In this document: piece after piece, positions 11,440-24,321 of the stretch
Layout: every line of letters begins with the position of its first letter
How positions within the stretch are numbered: the stretch's first letter is position 1
Source: Chloranthus sessilifolius
Taxonomy: Eukaryota > Streptophyta > Magnoliopsida > Chloranthales > Chloranthaceae
Direction: 5' to 3'
Length of the DNA: 64,000 nucleotides
NCBI GenBank assembly: GCA_021018995.1
Contig: CM037585.1
Coordinates: 123,346,831 to 123,410,830 of the forward strand
The notes under the pieces: generated by a model
Told to the model about the DNA's origin: nothing
What the model saw: the letters and a program-made list of their open reading frames with translations, nothing else
Databases searched by the model: none
Made by a program: the position numbers and the translations under genes

Positions 11440-11903
11440 TAGAATGCATGAGAATGTGGAGTAAATGTACTTGATGTCGGCCCTGCTACTGCCAGTTTTG
11501 GATTGCCTGCAACACGGCTTCCTCCAAACTATTATTCTAGTGAGGCTTATAGTATTATTGTCCCTCAGATGGCGAAAAATATTGTGAAGCATGCATTGGC
11601 CTAGGAGGCTAATTGTTCCTCCGCATTGGGTTGTTTTGCCGAGATGGATTTGGATGTTTCCGCCAGCTTGGATTGTAAATATTTACACAACCATAATTAT
11701 TGTCCAAGCATTGGAAGGAACTTACTGCAGCTGAATGCTCTTGAGTCATTGTGGGTATAAACGGGCAACATGGTGTTTAGGAATTGTAGGAGTTGGGTTG
11801 TGATGGATTCCAAAATCCTCACCTTGGTGAGATGTTGGATGCGATTTTATACCCAACACGGGCTTGAGTTTTCTCTTCCAAAGCTTCAACTTTGGGAGAA
11901 ATT
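11440..11903 (-). pseudogene. Element A gag, C-terminal part
   Basis: Minus-strand translation gives a block of the kind NNYGCVNIYNPSWRKHPNPS followed by SLEEAVLQAIQN. These correspond to the Athila Gag tail (the NPGWRNHPNFSW-type segment and the following helix). The reading is interrupted by stops. The N-terminal part of the same gag lies at 29273-29974, on the far side of insertion D/E. Downstream of this block I find none of the usual pol motifs. Confidence 0.7.
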
Positions 11904-12790
11904 TGTTCTTGTAATATTTATATTGTTCTAATTAAGTCATAACCTATTGCAAGCGCATAATAGAAATTGTAATACTAGCATAGGATCATTCCCACGAGAA
12001 AGTGATTTACCTATTTATTGATTTTCTGAAAACTTATATTTATCTTTAAGATCCTAAATAACTTGAGAAATATGAATAAAAGAATGGTTTCTTAAAACTA
12101 AAGTGCAGAAAATAAATCCTAATCTTCAAACTTCTATATTCTGGTCGTCAATCAGTTTCCTTCTGTTCTAAAATATTTATGAAATTAAAATACCGTTACA
12201 CTATATATCAAGTCTCCTAGCATTGGTTGTCAATCAAAACTAGAATCCTATCAATACAGATTTAATCTAATCAACAATCCCCTAAAACTTAGACGTCAAT
12301 CAAATTCTAGAAAATTAAAGATGAAAAAGTAAAATAGTTACACTAATTTGCAAATCTCAATCAGAGTCGTCAATTCAAATCAAAACTTGAAGATGTTTAC
12401 AAAGCAGTAAATTGCAATAAAACTAAATCTAAACTAGAAAGCAATAAAATGATATGTTTACCCCTCAGTCGCAGACGTCAATTGCTTCTGAGAAACTATA
12501 GATATCTACTCTAATCGTCTAGCTCTCAATCCCAGTCGTCAATTGTGATCGAGGAACCTTGGATATCTAAAGTAATCTACTCTAACTTTGATCGGAAGAA
12601 AACCCAACCTCAGTCGTCAATTGATGCTGAAAATTTCTTCAATAAAGAACTCCTATACCAGGCTCTCTTATTTATAGATCATAAGGAGTTGGTTTACAGT
12701 GATCTAATTCTAATAAAAGAAACTACTAAAAACAAAAGATTCCTACTTTAACTCTAATTCTAACTCTATTTTTCCTTTGCTTTAAATAGT

Positions 12791-14320
12791 TGTGCAACCG
12801 TAGAATTTTTGACGATCCCGCCGTGACGATGCGTTCGCTAACAAAAATATAGAGTCGCCACCCGGAGCTTTTGGTGTCCTATGAAACCTAGATCATTTTT
12901 ATAAGCACCAAAGTACCACAAATATGACTCTGAATCTGATCCACATGAAAGGTTCTTGAGTAGGGGCTTCGGTTATTGATTGGGAAGGTGTTAGGCACCC
13001 AATCAAGTTGCTTAATGCGGTCTCTACTTATGGCCAAAATAAAAATAATATAAAAGAAAAGAAAAAGGCTTCCTCTTACCCAAAGGAGCTTAAAATCCTA
13101 TTTGTGCCCCTCCGTTCCTACCAAAAATTCAACAGCGTAACGGCATAAATGGGAAGATGGAGGAATGACCGAGAAGGTAGAGGAATAGAGGGGAGAGCCG
13201 AAACTCTCGGGCCCTTGTTGCACCGTTGAGGAGCCTTACGTAGGCTTACTTTGATGAGCTTTTGAAGGCTTGAATGGTGGAAAATGGGGTTCTAACTCCT
13301 ATGGCTTGCTAGCTAAGAGGTAGAGAGAGGAGTCTAGGGGGTAGCACGCACCTAGACTAAGGGTTTTGGATGCAAGATTAAGCTTGAAATAAGATTGGGA
13401 GATTCTAGAATTTTATGTGAAAATGGGGCACAAAAGGAAGGAAAAACTTCTCACATTGAGCTCTTTCTCTTTAAGCAAATTTCTCAACCCTTTAACCCAA
13501 GAGGGGGGGGGGGGCTCTATTTATAGGAAAAGGGTGGGTTAGGAGGCTACTTAGGTGCTAATTGGGAGTTAGTAATTGGGTAATCTCTAATCTAAGGTTT
13601 TCTAAGATTTTGAGAGCTTGGAAAGGTGTGAAGGTGGTTTTAATGGTGGATGATAGGTTGGTGTTTTAAATCACTTAAGGGTTGCAAATAGGCACTAAAA
13701 GGGTGCCACAGGACTAGCAAAACATAACCCAAAGGTTAGGATGGTCAACAAGTCAAACCCCAGTCTCGATGTTCGAGGCAAAAACCAAGGGTTACTATTC
13801 ATATGCCTGGCACAACTATTAGTTGCGCCAGGCATATGCACAGTAAAATAGTGCATGCACAGTGCTTGGAAGTTGAATCCCTGAGGTGGGGTCTACACTT
13901 TGAACTGGCGCAACTATTAGTTGCGTCAAATCCCTAAGGGGGCTTTCATGATATTACTATTTTGCCCTTCCGATTCGGACCGCCGTATCTTTGCGTAAAC
14001 AACTTCAATTGGGGAGATTCTTAGCCCGTTGGAAAGTTGGGGACTTCTACTTTTCAATGGTATGAGATTCGAATATAGTAGAAGGTCACAGCTAGTCCCG
14101 ATGCACCACTCTTTGTCCATGGCTCGGGAAGGCTACGTTTAGGTCCGAGATGGGTTATAGGGATCGGGATCGTTCTCTGAGGGTTCGAGAGAGTTCCTAA
14201 GGGATCTAGGGTGGTTCCTAAGGGTTTGAAAGGGTTTCATACATGCCATAAAAAGCTCAAAGATGCATCTCTCTCAAAATGTGTTTCGATCAGGCCTTGG
14301 GCCAAATTTGGGTGTCTACA
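12791..14320 (-). repeat. Element E 3' LTR
   Basis: Paired with 27162-28687; by eye about nine in ten positions agree over the first 240 bases. The minus-strand start is TGTAGACACCC. A TATA box (CTATAAATAG on minus) lies at 13515-13527, next to a G run. A near-perfect 39-bp inverted repeat lies at 13800-13838 and a shorter copy at 13905-13927. Confidence 0.92.
13800..13927. repeat. Element E LTR dyads (half-site TGGCGCAACTA)
   Basis: Two inverted repeats share the half-sites TGGCGCAACTA and TAGTTGCGCCA around a single central T. The first is extended by CATATGCC on both sides to 39 bp. The same motif occurs in the other LTR and three times in the 5' internal region (26209-26330). Confidence 0.85.
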
Positions 14321-14333
14321 GATGCCCCTCTTT
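14321..14333 (-). other. Element E polypurine tract
   Basis: The minus strand reads AAAGAGGGGCATC directly before TGTAGACACCC, the typical Tat/Ogre arrangement. Confidence 0.85.
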
Positions 14334-17170
14334 GATATCCGGTCAACGATGATTGTATGCCAAAGAAAAGAGACATCCGAAGAGGCCCAAGGCATTACTG
14401 ATGGGTCCACTGCATTCAGGATGAACTTCAAATATCAGATGGGTAACATGGTGAGAAAACGAAAGCCCTGCATGTCAGGCAAAATATTCATTTCTCAAGG
14501 TAATCGGTCCCTAAGCACTTAGCGACATTACTGGGCATAACCGAGGTGCGATGAGTTGCGAACGCCCTATAGTCAGAAAAGACATTCGCTTCTCAGGATG
14601 ATTTTGAAGGTATTTGATGTTCGAGATTCGTTCTAAATACAATAGCTTTGCAAGTAAGAGGGGTGATCAACCCACACTTAAAGAGAGGCACTAAGCAAAA
14701 CTACGCAAAGCTCCATAGTTTGTGTCCAATCCTATGAGGCATTTGAATGCCCCATTTGACTAGTCGCAAGTGCCCCTGCCTGAAGCAGGGTTTGAGGTCT
14801 TTGGGCGAACCCATCGATCCCAACGTTTGTTTGGCATGACTACCCGAGCGGAGCGAATAGACATCGCAACACTTTTTGGGAGTACGTGCCGTTTTAAAAA
14901 ATGTGCCCCAGATCCACATGACCTAGAGCATCCAACTTCAAATAATCCTGAATAGATCCAACCAAGATTGGGTGTCTACCAAAAGAGACATCCAGTCCTG
15001 GTCTCCAGCAACAAAGATCTTACACCTCATTGAACTATGCATAAATATGCACCCATTAGGGGCGATAAGTAATAAAGGTGATGGAAGTCCTGACCCAGAT
15101 CCCATTCTAGTACAATTTACAGGAACAAACGACCATCCTACGGATATCCAGATGCATGGCGTACACTTTACAGGGATACAGCGCCAGCACAGGTTTTAAG
15201 CCTATGGAAAATAAGGGAAATGAACCCTTCTGTATGCATGATTGTACATAGTTTGATTGATACGTAGTTTTATTCTTAACAAGTTTGTTTCAACCAACGA
15301 TTGACCTTTTTCAATGGAGTTACCCAGACCGCAAACCCCGTAGGGCACACGCCTACACTACGCAGACCAAGAGTCCACACCTTCGAAAGGTTCGTGAAAA
15401 ATCTGAAGCTTAGACTCTCACGTTCATATGAATCAAAGACAGAGTGCTTAGCTCAAAGATTTAGCAGTGGAATCATCCTGATCGAAACATTGACTTTTGG
15501 ACCGAGATTGACACCGTTGCTCCAACTTTGAAGCAGGATCCAAGGCGAACTTTAGACCTAGGACATTAATTTTGCACAGCTGCGTTACCGATAAAATATT
15601 GATATATTACCGCATTGAAAATACGCATGTGCGTAGCTGTGCATGAAAGGTTCACAGATTTCTTTTTTTTTCTCTTTTTCAAAATGATTTTCATTCCCTC
15701 CCTTTTTTTTTAATAGACTTGACGTCGATGGCGGGATGCTTCATCTGATTTGTCCATCACTGAGAAGTTGCTTGCTTCGAGGCTTTGGACCATTTGATGT
15801 TCCTGCATATCTTTGAGAAAACGTCAGGCCCTTTTTTGTTTATATAGGTAGCAATAAGCATCCTAATCAAGATTTATATATATTTGTTTGAATTTTTATT
15901 TTCATAGATTTTTTGTCCTTTTTCTTTATTTTTGAGATGGAAGTACGATGTTGTAACTATGTACATGGGAAAGAGTAGAAATATATATACAAATATTTTT
16001 TTTATATTTGAATTTTTCTTGTTCTTTTTTTGGCTTTTTTTTTTTTTTTTTTTTTATGATGCCTTATCAGTGAGGTGAAGTCACGGGCCCCACTTTGGGC
16101 ATAGTCGAACTCCCCTTTTAAATGGTCTGGTCTGAGGGAGTTTCAGTAGCCTTACCAAGACTAGAACATCAATCCCTTTGGGCTGAGTCAAACTTTTCTC
16201 CTTACCTTGGGTCATACGTTTGACGAAGCCGTTTCACAAAGACAATTCTGGTCGGGGCCCGATTTAAACTAGCATGAGCGGCCAAGAAAAGGGGATCAGG
16301 GAGAGTAACCAAGAGGGCTCCTCAAACATTAATTTTATCAACCCATTCCAACAATTATTTTTCTTTTAAAACTCTTTTACTCACAACGCCCAAGGGGTGC
16401 CCGTTTTTGCCCTCTTTTTACCCGTGGCGCCCTTTCGGGTTTTCACAACGTCCATGGATTTAGCTCTCTTACCCCAAACACCCTTTCGAGTTTTCACCTG
16501 GCCCGCACAAACTCGTTGTTTTTACCCGTAGCACCCTTTCGGGTTTTCACTACGTCCATCTTGCTTTGAGCTTGTATTTTTTTTTTTTTTTTTTTTTTTT
16601 ATTTCTTCAATCGAAAGCCACGACACAGACGTCGATTCCGTCATAGCCGGCCAGATGGGGTTTCGGTGTTATCTCATAACTTGACTTGCGTTGACTTAAC
16701 AGATATTATGACTGCTTGTGAACCTAAAAAGAGTGCTTCCTTCAGGGTGTAGCGATGACTTAACAGATACTATGGCTGCTTGGCGGTCAGGTTAGGATTT
16801 GAAGGTATGCTGGGCTAAATAGGGTTTTCTTGATATGACTTTAGTTTTTCTCAACACTCTTCTCCCTTAGGAGATTTTACTGTACACACCCCACGATTCT
16901 ATTTTTTCTTTTTTCTTTATCTTATTTCAAGTAATCTCTTTTTGAGGTTTTGCTTTTCCAATTTTTTTGGATTTTGATAGTAACTTTACTTCTTTTTTGT
17001 ATGTGTACACACATTTTTTTGGGAAAGGGGTTTATTTGAAAGAAAGGCCCAGACTCAAATGGGGTAGCAAAGAATATTATCATTTTTAGGAATATTTTTT
17101 TGGCTACTGTGCTTTGAATAATGGCCTCTTTTGAGTGATTCTAAGCAGTCACGCATATGTTTCACCAATA
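14334..17170 (-). other. Element E 3' untranslated region
   Basis: About 2.8 kb with no sense ORF lie between the integrase end and the polypurine tract. It contains long T runs (16032-16054 and 16578-16600), a diverged tandem repeat (16395-16560), and a block near 16610-16670 (minus strand CCCCATCTGGCCGGC) that I associate with Ogre-like tails. Small open frames at 14211-15531 show no domain. Confidence 0.6.
16395..16560. repeat. Diverged tandem repeat around CACCCTTTCGGGTTTTCAC
   Basis: Three units carry the core (C)GCCCTTTCGGGTTTTCAC followed by a CGTCCAT-like or related end, spaced irregularly by about 65-75 bp within the element E 3' region. Confidence 0.7.
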
Positions 17171-17201
17171 CTTACCTTATCGCAATAGACTAAGAGTAGA
17201 A

Positions 17202-18547
17202 CTATCGGACGTATCCAACATTGATGGGCTTAGGAAGATGATCTCCGTCTATGGTGGCGAGGTGGATGGCATATCCCGATAGCACCTCTCGAACGACGTA
17301 AGGTCCTTCCCAGTTTGGCTTGAACTTCCCTCTCAGATCGGTGTGGAGGGATGGGAAGATCTTCAACACAATGTCTCCTATCTTTAGATCTTGACCGCGG
17401 ACATATTCATTGTAAGCGCGTGCAATTCGCCCCTGGTAAACTTGAGTGTGACACAAGGCTAGGAGTCTCTTCTCGTCCAATAAGTTTAATTGTTCGAAGC
17501 AGGATCTCTCTCTGCTTCGGGTAAGCCTGATTCCATAAGGATTCGGAGCGAGGGTACTTCCACCTCAACCGGTAGGACGACCTCGGTTCCATACACAAGG
17601 GAGAATGGTGTTGCCCCTGTAGCGGTACGGATCGACGTTCTATAAGCCCATAAAGCAAACGAAAGCATTTTGCTCCAATCTCGGTAAGTGACGACCATCT
17701 TCTCTAGGATGTGGACGACCGTCTTGTTTGCAGCTTCTACGGCTCCATTAGTTTGAGGCCGATAAGGGGACGAGTGATGGTGCTTGATTTTATATTACTC
17801 GCAGAAGGCTCGAATGCGCTTAAAAGCAAATTTTGTACCATTGTCCATGATAATATCCTTGGGTACTCTGAATCGGCACGCAATATTACTCTTGAGAAAA
17901 TTTTCAACGTGACTGGTCGTGATGTTGGCATATGACGCCGCTGCTACCCACTTGGTGAAGTATTCAATGGTGACGAGAATGAACCGATGTCCGTTCGATG
18001 CTTTCAGATTAATCACTCTGACGACGTCAAGGCCCCAGGTAGCAAATGGCCAAGGAGTGGTCATGCAGTGAAGATCGATGGCAGGAGCGTGTATCAGACT
18101 GGAGTGTTCCTGACACTTGTAACAATTCTGAACATATTTGCAGCATTCTGATTCTATAGTGGTCCAAGAGTGTCCATGTCGTAGAATTTTCTTAGCAAGC
18201 ATGTAACCGCTGACGTGGGCTCCGCATACTCCCTCGTGGATCTCCTTCATAATACTAATCGTTTTGCCTTCTGTAAGGCACCTGAGCAAAATATTATTGT
18301 ACGATTGCTTGTAAAGGCATTCCCTACAAATGACGTAGCCTGCTGCTAGACGTTGAATGGTTCGTCGGTCCGTCTTGGATGTACCCTTAGGGAAAGTTAG
18401 TGTCTCGAGAAAATTCTTGATATCTGAGAACCAAGGTGGCTCATCATCAGGCTTGATAGGTTCCTCAATCTGGAGGCAGAAGGCCGACTCATTCCTTTGC
18501 TCGATTATGATCGGCTTCATCTTAGCACCATACGGGATTTCTATCAT
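17202..18547 (-). pseudogene. Element E integrase
   Basis: In minus-strand order: a zinc-finger part with H..H and C..C spacing (HEGVCGAHVSGYMLAKKIL ... CCKYVQNCYKCQ), then the DDE core beginning WGLDVV, then IIMDNGTKFAF, then SPYRPQTNGAVEAANK and WAYRTSIRTATGATPF, and finally a C-terminal barrel-like part (FKPNWEGPYVVREVLSGYAI) ending DGDHLPKPIN. The first two acidic residues and the region of the third are present. From 18547 to 17486 the frame is that of RT; a frameshift precedes 17480. Stops at several places inactivate it. Confidence 0.92.
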
Positions 18548-18549
18548 TG

Positions 18550-19000
18550 ACGCCAGAGTGGCAAATGCATCAGCAAAGCGATTTCTTATCTAGGGGACAT
18601 ATGAGAATGTCACATCTTCAAAATAAACTATCAGATCCTCGAGGTGCTCATGGTAAGGGATCAGTTTCTAGTCTTTTGTCTTTCAGTCACCGTTCGTCTG
18701 ACATATGATTAACTGTGAATCGCCAAATACTCGAAGGTGAGTTATATTCAGATCGAGAACCGCCTGCAGACCAGAGGCACAAGCTTCGTATTCAGCCATA
18801 TTGTTTGTGCAAGGGAAGTTGAGCTTGATAGAGACGGGTACGTGAGATCCTTTTAGCAAAATCAGAATGGTGCCAACTCCCTAACCTTCTGCATTTGCTG
18901 CCCCGTTAAAGTGCATTACCCATGATTCTTCTACTTTTTCTGTATCGTCTTCCGTCATGAACAGGATGTCCTCATCGGGGAACTCAATTCTCAAAGGTTC
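18550..19000 (-). pseudogene. Element E second RNase H-like domain (Tat-lineage aRH)
   Basis: It lies between the first RNase H and integrase, as in Tat/Ogre elements. The minus translation shows WVMHFNGAANAEG, NNMAEYEACASGL, LRVFGDSQLII and FADAFATLAS. The family has FDG in the first motif, so the first catalytic Asp is Asn here (a GAC to AAC change). The Glu and the other two Asp residues remain. At least four in-frame stops are present. Confidence 0.88.
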
Positions 19001-19099
19001 GTAATCTAGCAAAGGATTGTCGGCAAGATGATCGGTGAGTGCCTGCCCCTTGATCGACTTCTGAGTGACGTACGTGTTGTCAAACTCAGACAATAAAAG

Positions 19100-20572
19100 C
19101 TACCACCGTGTAGTCCGCCCAGTGAGAGCCGGCTGCTCGAACAGGTATTCCAACGGGTCCATTCGGGACAGAAGTAGAACGGCTTGAGATAGCAAGTAAT
19201 GGCAAAGCCTCTGAGTAGCCCATACAAGAGTCAGACATGCTTTCTCGAGATGATAATAGCACATTTCATAATCAGTAAACTTCTTGCTCAGATAGTAGAT
19301 GATATGCTCTCTTCTTCCTGTTTCATCATGCTGCCCTAAGACACATCCCATTAAAACTTTCGTCATTGAGAGATACATCGAGAGTGGTCTCCCTGACTTG
19401 GGTGGTACCAAAATAGGTGGGTTAAGGAGGTAGCTTTTGATTTTATCGAATGCTGCATGACAGTGATCGTTCCATTCAACAGGTGAGTTCTTCCTTAGTA
19501 GCTTGAAGATCGGCGTGCAGATTGAAGTTAGCTGTGCAATGAACCGACTAATATATTGTATTCTGCTCAAGAACCCTCTGACTTCCTTCTCAGTAAACGG
19601 TGGTGGAATTTTAGTGATGGCTTTGACTTTGACTGGGTCGACCTCGATCCCTCTCCTGCTGACGATGAATCTCAACAGTTTCTCGGACATAGCGCCAAAT
19701 GCGCACTTCTGTGGATTCAGACATAACTTGTACTTTCTCAGCCTCTCAAACAATTTTTAGAGGTTTACCAAGTGATCGCCTCGCTCCGGTGACTTAGCTA
19801 TCATATCATCGACATAAACTTCAATCTCTTAGTGCATCATGTCATGAAACAGTACAGTCATAGCTCTCTGGTATATTGCACCGACATTCTTCAACCCAAA
19901 TGGCATGACTCTGTAGCAAAAGGTTCCCCAAGGAGTGATGAACGCAACCTTCTCTCAATCCGCCTCTGCCATCTTAATCTGATTATATCCTGAGAATCCA
20001 TCCATAAAAGAAAGCATCCCGTGCTTAGTAGTGTTATTGACCAAGATGTTGATGTGTGGCAGTGGGAAATCGTCCTTTGGGCTCACCTTATTTAAATTGC
20101 AAAAATCGATACACATACAGACCTTTCCATCCTTCTTTGGTACAAGCATAATATTGACTAGCCATTGCGGGTATTTGGATACCATGAGAAATTCTGCATC
20201 ATACTGCTTGATGACCTCATCCTTGACTTTCAACATCCACTCGGATCGGAGACATCTCAGCTTCTGCTTAATTGGCTTCATATCAGGGTAGAGAGGCAAC
20301 TCATGCTTGACCAAATCGGTGTCCAGACCAGGCATGTCCTCGTACGACCAGGCAAAAATGTCTTGGTACGATCGAAGGAAATCGTTCATGCTTTTTCTTT
20401 CTTCGGGAGATAACGACATTCTGATTTTGGTAATACGGGGAATCTCCTCAGTCCCTAGATTAATGTCCTCAGTTTCCTCGACAATGGGGGTAGGGCCATG
20501 CTCAAATTCGGCAAACCGGTCAAGGAACTCATTAGGGAGCTCCTCCAAGGGGATATCCTCATCTAGATTCAT
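19100..20572 (-). pseudogene. Element E reverse transcriptase and RNase H
   Basis: The minus translation begins with a pol linker (MSLSPEERKSMNDFLRSY, DIFAWSYEDMPGLDT). RT follows: VPKKDGKVCMCIDFCNLNK, FPLPHINILV, FMDGFSGYNQI, FITPWGTFCYRVMPFGLKN and EVYVDDMIAKS, with both catalytic Asp of YVDD intact. The connection and RNase H follow, with KKFTDYEMCYYHLEKACLTL. Stops fall after the AEAD at the end of the first block and before EIEVYVDD, but the frame is not shifted. The same frame holds from 23092 down to 17486. Confidence 0.95.
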
Positions 20573-21460
20573 AACTCCTACCTCTTCTTGTATTTTTACA
20601 GGAAAGGGGTCGATTTTACGTGGGACGGGTACTTCGATTAAGGTATCTTTTTGTGAGATTTTATCTGGAATTTTAAATGATAATATTTTTGGACTTTGTA
20701 TTTTTTCAATGTTTTGGAGGTTTTATATTTTTTCAATGTTTTTGAGGTTTTGTATTTCTTCGGAGACGGACCCTTGGCAGCGCGAGTCTGTGTATATACA
20801 AGGTATTACCTGTCAAGGGCTTATCTCACTTTTTATAGGTTATTTTTTTTTAGAAATAGGTGCCAAATGTTAGGCCACTCTCTGCTTCCAGGTTTGGAGC
20901 AAAGATGCCTAGTTGCTTACCTGAGAGGCCACTCCTTTACCTGTTTAGATGGAGGGTCCTGACTGATATGACTCTTCGGAGTCAGCCTCCATCATGTTGA
21001 TCCCCATTTCATCTGAGATGACATCCTCAAACGTTAACACAGTGTTATGGTGATTCACCATAGGGGGAGTTTGTTCAGGTACGGGCCATCGTTCCTCAAA
21101 GAGGGATAACGCGGCCAAGTCTATCTCGAGGCTGGAAAGGGTGACGTAGGGGTTGGAGGGGTGGACTGGTGTTGTGGGCTTGTGTGGGGTTAATCAAGTT
21201 TCCCCATTCCGGTCAATTTTCACAACCCCAACACTTATGAATGAATTCTTGATGTGAGGCCTGGGACGGGATTTTTCCTCTATGTGGACCCCCCTAGCTT
21301 TTGCAGCTGCCGTTGCACATGCTTTCTTCTTAGCCTCTCTCACTTCTTCTTCCATGGGCTTGTAACCTAGCCCAAACCTAACTTTCTGACCGCCCTTAGC
21401 TGTGACGGGCTCCTTCCTTCCTTGTAATCTAGACCCAAGACTCCTTCCTTTCTGATAGCC
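20573..21460 (-). pseudogene. Element E protease-RT linker
   Basis: This lies between the protease and RT blocks on the same strand. Several stops break the frame, and the peptide pieces are charged and low in motif content. Ogre-like elements have a spacer here, and I see no separate domain. Confidence 0.5.
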
Positions 21461-22432
21461 CTACTTTTGGAGCATAGTTACTGCCGCTATCATTCCTCCT
21501 CCAGTTCTTCGAATGATACCCTCGATGGGCTCCGGGAGTATTGTCGACACCTCGTATTCGAAACTGTGGAGGACGGCGTCCTCAGCGGTGTGCAGCACAT
21601 CCAGTATATTGGGCTTTTCAATGTTGTTGGTGGCCTTCTCTTTCTCACTGTGCCCCTCACCGATGATTGTGATGATCTTATGCCCCGATACAAATTTGAG
21701 TTTCTGATGCAATGTAGAGGGGATCGCTCCAACTTCATGTAGCCACGGGCGCCCTAGTAGCAGATTAAACGAAGATTTGATGTCCATTACTTTAAATAAT
21801 ATAGAGAAGGTCATTGGCCCAATTAATAGCTCAAGATCAACTTCTCCCATTATCTCTCTCCTGGTATTGTTAAAACCTCAGGCACTGGTTCTTGTGGGTC
21901 TCAGCATGCAAGGATCTACCCCAATCTTGGTGGTGGTTCTCAGCGGGCATATGTTCAATGCAGACCCATTATCGATCAAAAGTAGGAGGATAATCATATT
22001 TTCAGACTCAACGGTTATATTCAAGGACTTTGAGTGACTACCTCCTTCCTTAGGTAAATCGGCATCAGAAAATGAAATGGCTTTTGGAGCCATCACTTGA
22101 CCAATTATTTGCCCGACTTCATTTGGACTAACTTGAAGTGAGACATGCGCATTCTTTAACGCCCCCATTAAAGCTTGGAAATGGAGTGGGGACGTCATCA
22201 ATAGATCCCATACAGTAATATGGGCAGGTATTCTTCTCATCTGAGTCTCCAGTATATGTTCTCGACTCATTTTCTTAAAGGAATTCACTGCGTTATCTTT
22301 CTTTCCCTCTAGTTGGGATTGTGCTGCTGCTGGTGCTTTTGGCTGCTTCAAGATCTTCCCGGATGTCGTGATGAAATCCACTGCCCCTTCTCTATTGCTG
22401 GCAGCGTTGACATCTGTTTGCTCATAACTCAA
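21461..22432 (-). pseudogene. Element E aspartic protease region
   Basis: The minus translation contains the active-site-like block LLLIDNGSALNICPLRT. After a stop comes GEVDLELLIGPMTF, then SSFNLLLGRPWLHEVGAIPS and LHQKLKFV. These are the standard Tat/Ogre protease landmarks between gag and RT. Catalytic Asp of DNGS is present. The frame equals that of RT. Confidence 0.88.
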
Positions 22433-22450
22433 CGAGACCTGATGAGGATT

Positions 22451-24321
22451 TTAGGTTTGTCCCGGAATTTGAAATGGCATGGCTATTGGTATCGGATGCT
22501 CTTGTACAACGAGCTTTGGAGGTATGGGTAACACTTGATTTACCTCGATGATAGCTAGTTGGGTGAAAAAATTAGGCCAGATGGGGGTGGTGAAGCTTAT
22601 GAGTGGTGGTGCTGAGGAAAAATGGGTAGGGGTAGGCCATTGGTAGCTGATGGGTGCTGGCGGGGGATTGGGGGTAGGATGGGCTACTGGGTAATTGACG
22701 GGGGAGGTGGTGTATGGTTGATATGCATTTATGTGCACATAATTGACGGGTGCAGGTGATGGGAAGTAAGCCCTAAGATCCAAGGGTTCAATTTGTGGAG
22801 TCGAGTCAGGGAAATAATCTAACAAATTCAGGGGTTCAATTACCAAAATATTCCTTTCTTCAATATTTCTCAGCAAGGGCACCACATAGCTCTCTCGATC
22901 ACTGATGTAATCGGACAGGTCAAACTCAAATTCACACTCTTGTATCATCTCGGTGGTTGGTCTGGGGCCTGCTCCCCCGATAAGATGTGGGGGCAATGGA
23001 ACTTGATGGATGTTGGCGTCCTGGTTTACCTGAGAAGGTGTCGGTGGAATGATTTTTCTGGCATCGATCAAATCTTGGATCGCGTGCTTCAATGGGAAGC
23101 AGCGGTCAGTCGGGTGACTTAGACCCTGAAAAAAATTACAGTGGGTATTCGAGTCATAGTTCTTTGGGATTGGGTGAGGAGGAGGTTATAGTTGACAAAT
23201 AGTGACTAATCCCTTTTCTACTAATAAAGGTAAAAGTACACTTAATGATTACCCCAGGGGTGTAAACACTCGATCATAGCGGGCTTTCCTCTGCTCCGGG
23301 GTCATCTACATTCTTGACCGTTCCTTGCTCTCTGCATCTGTTCAGTTCTGACCGGTGCTGGCTGGGCCACTTGAAATTGGAATGGGGTTATATTATTGTT
23401 AGGCCTGACATTGGCAATGTTTTGGACATCGGCCCCGGTTCTCTTATCATTCCTTTATTTCTAAAACCTTCTAACCCCACTGGCTCCACTTGGTATACTT
23501 TTGTTCAGGCACCCCTCTCTGATGGCATCTTCACAACGGTTGGCGTTCCTCACCAGATCAGTGAAACTAGATTGCTGCTGGTACACCAAAAAGTCTGAGA
23601 TCACTGGTAGAGTATTCTTGGAAATCATTTCGATTTGCTCATCATCAGGTATCCTATTTTTTACCTGAGCTGCTAGTGCTCTCCACTGCCCCAAGTAGTC
23701 GCTGAAGGTCTCATTAGGGTTCTGCTTTAACCAGGCCAAGTCAAACTTATGTGGTTCGATGTCAATATTATAGACATATTGTTCCTGAGACAAGTGCGCT
23801 AAGTCTTTCCACATTTTTATCATAGATGGTTCCAAAGATGTGAACCACCTCAGGGCCGGACCAGTCAAACTCTTTTGAAATACATATATCAATAGTCTTT
23901 CATCCCCTCCATATTGACACATGTCCCCACAGTAGGATTTTAGGTGTGAAATAGGGTTGCCTATGCCGTTGTATTTGTCAAAATCTGGTATTTTAAATTT
24001 GAGAGGTAAGGGGACCTCAACGAATAAGCATAAATCTGTAAAGTCCAAGTCGTGGATTTCAGCACCACCCATTTTCATCAACTGCTTTTGTATCTTGTCC
24101 AACTGTTCTTTCAGCTGCTCTGACTCCTTAGATATGGGGGCTGCTTTTTCGATAGTTGGTTGGATTTCACTTTGTGCTACTAGGGGGTGGGAAATGATTG
24201 GGGGAGGGTTAAGGCTGGTCAATGCCCCAACATAGGCTTCATTGTTCCTAATCTCATCCTCTTTATACTGCTGGTTGACATTGTGCACAGTGAGGGTAGG
24301 ATTATCATGCTGGTGTTGCAT
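22451..24321 (-). pseudogene. Element E gag
   Basis: The capsid-like part lies at 23461-24321 on the minus strand: SEQLKEQLDKIQKQL coiled segment, PLPLKFKIPDFDKYNGIGNP, HLKSYCGDM, GPALRWFTSL, DLAWLKQNPNETFSDYLGQW and a NTLP...DFLV block. This is the Retrotrans_gag pattern of Tat elements. A second open stretch (22451-23092) is Pro-rich and forms the gag C-terminal region. A frame change separates the two (23461 versus 23092). Confidence 0.9.
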
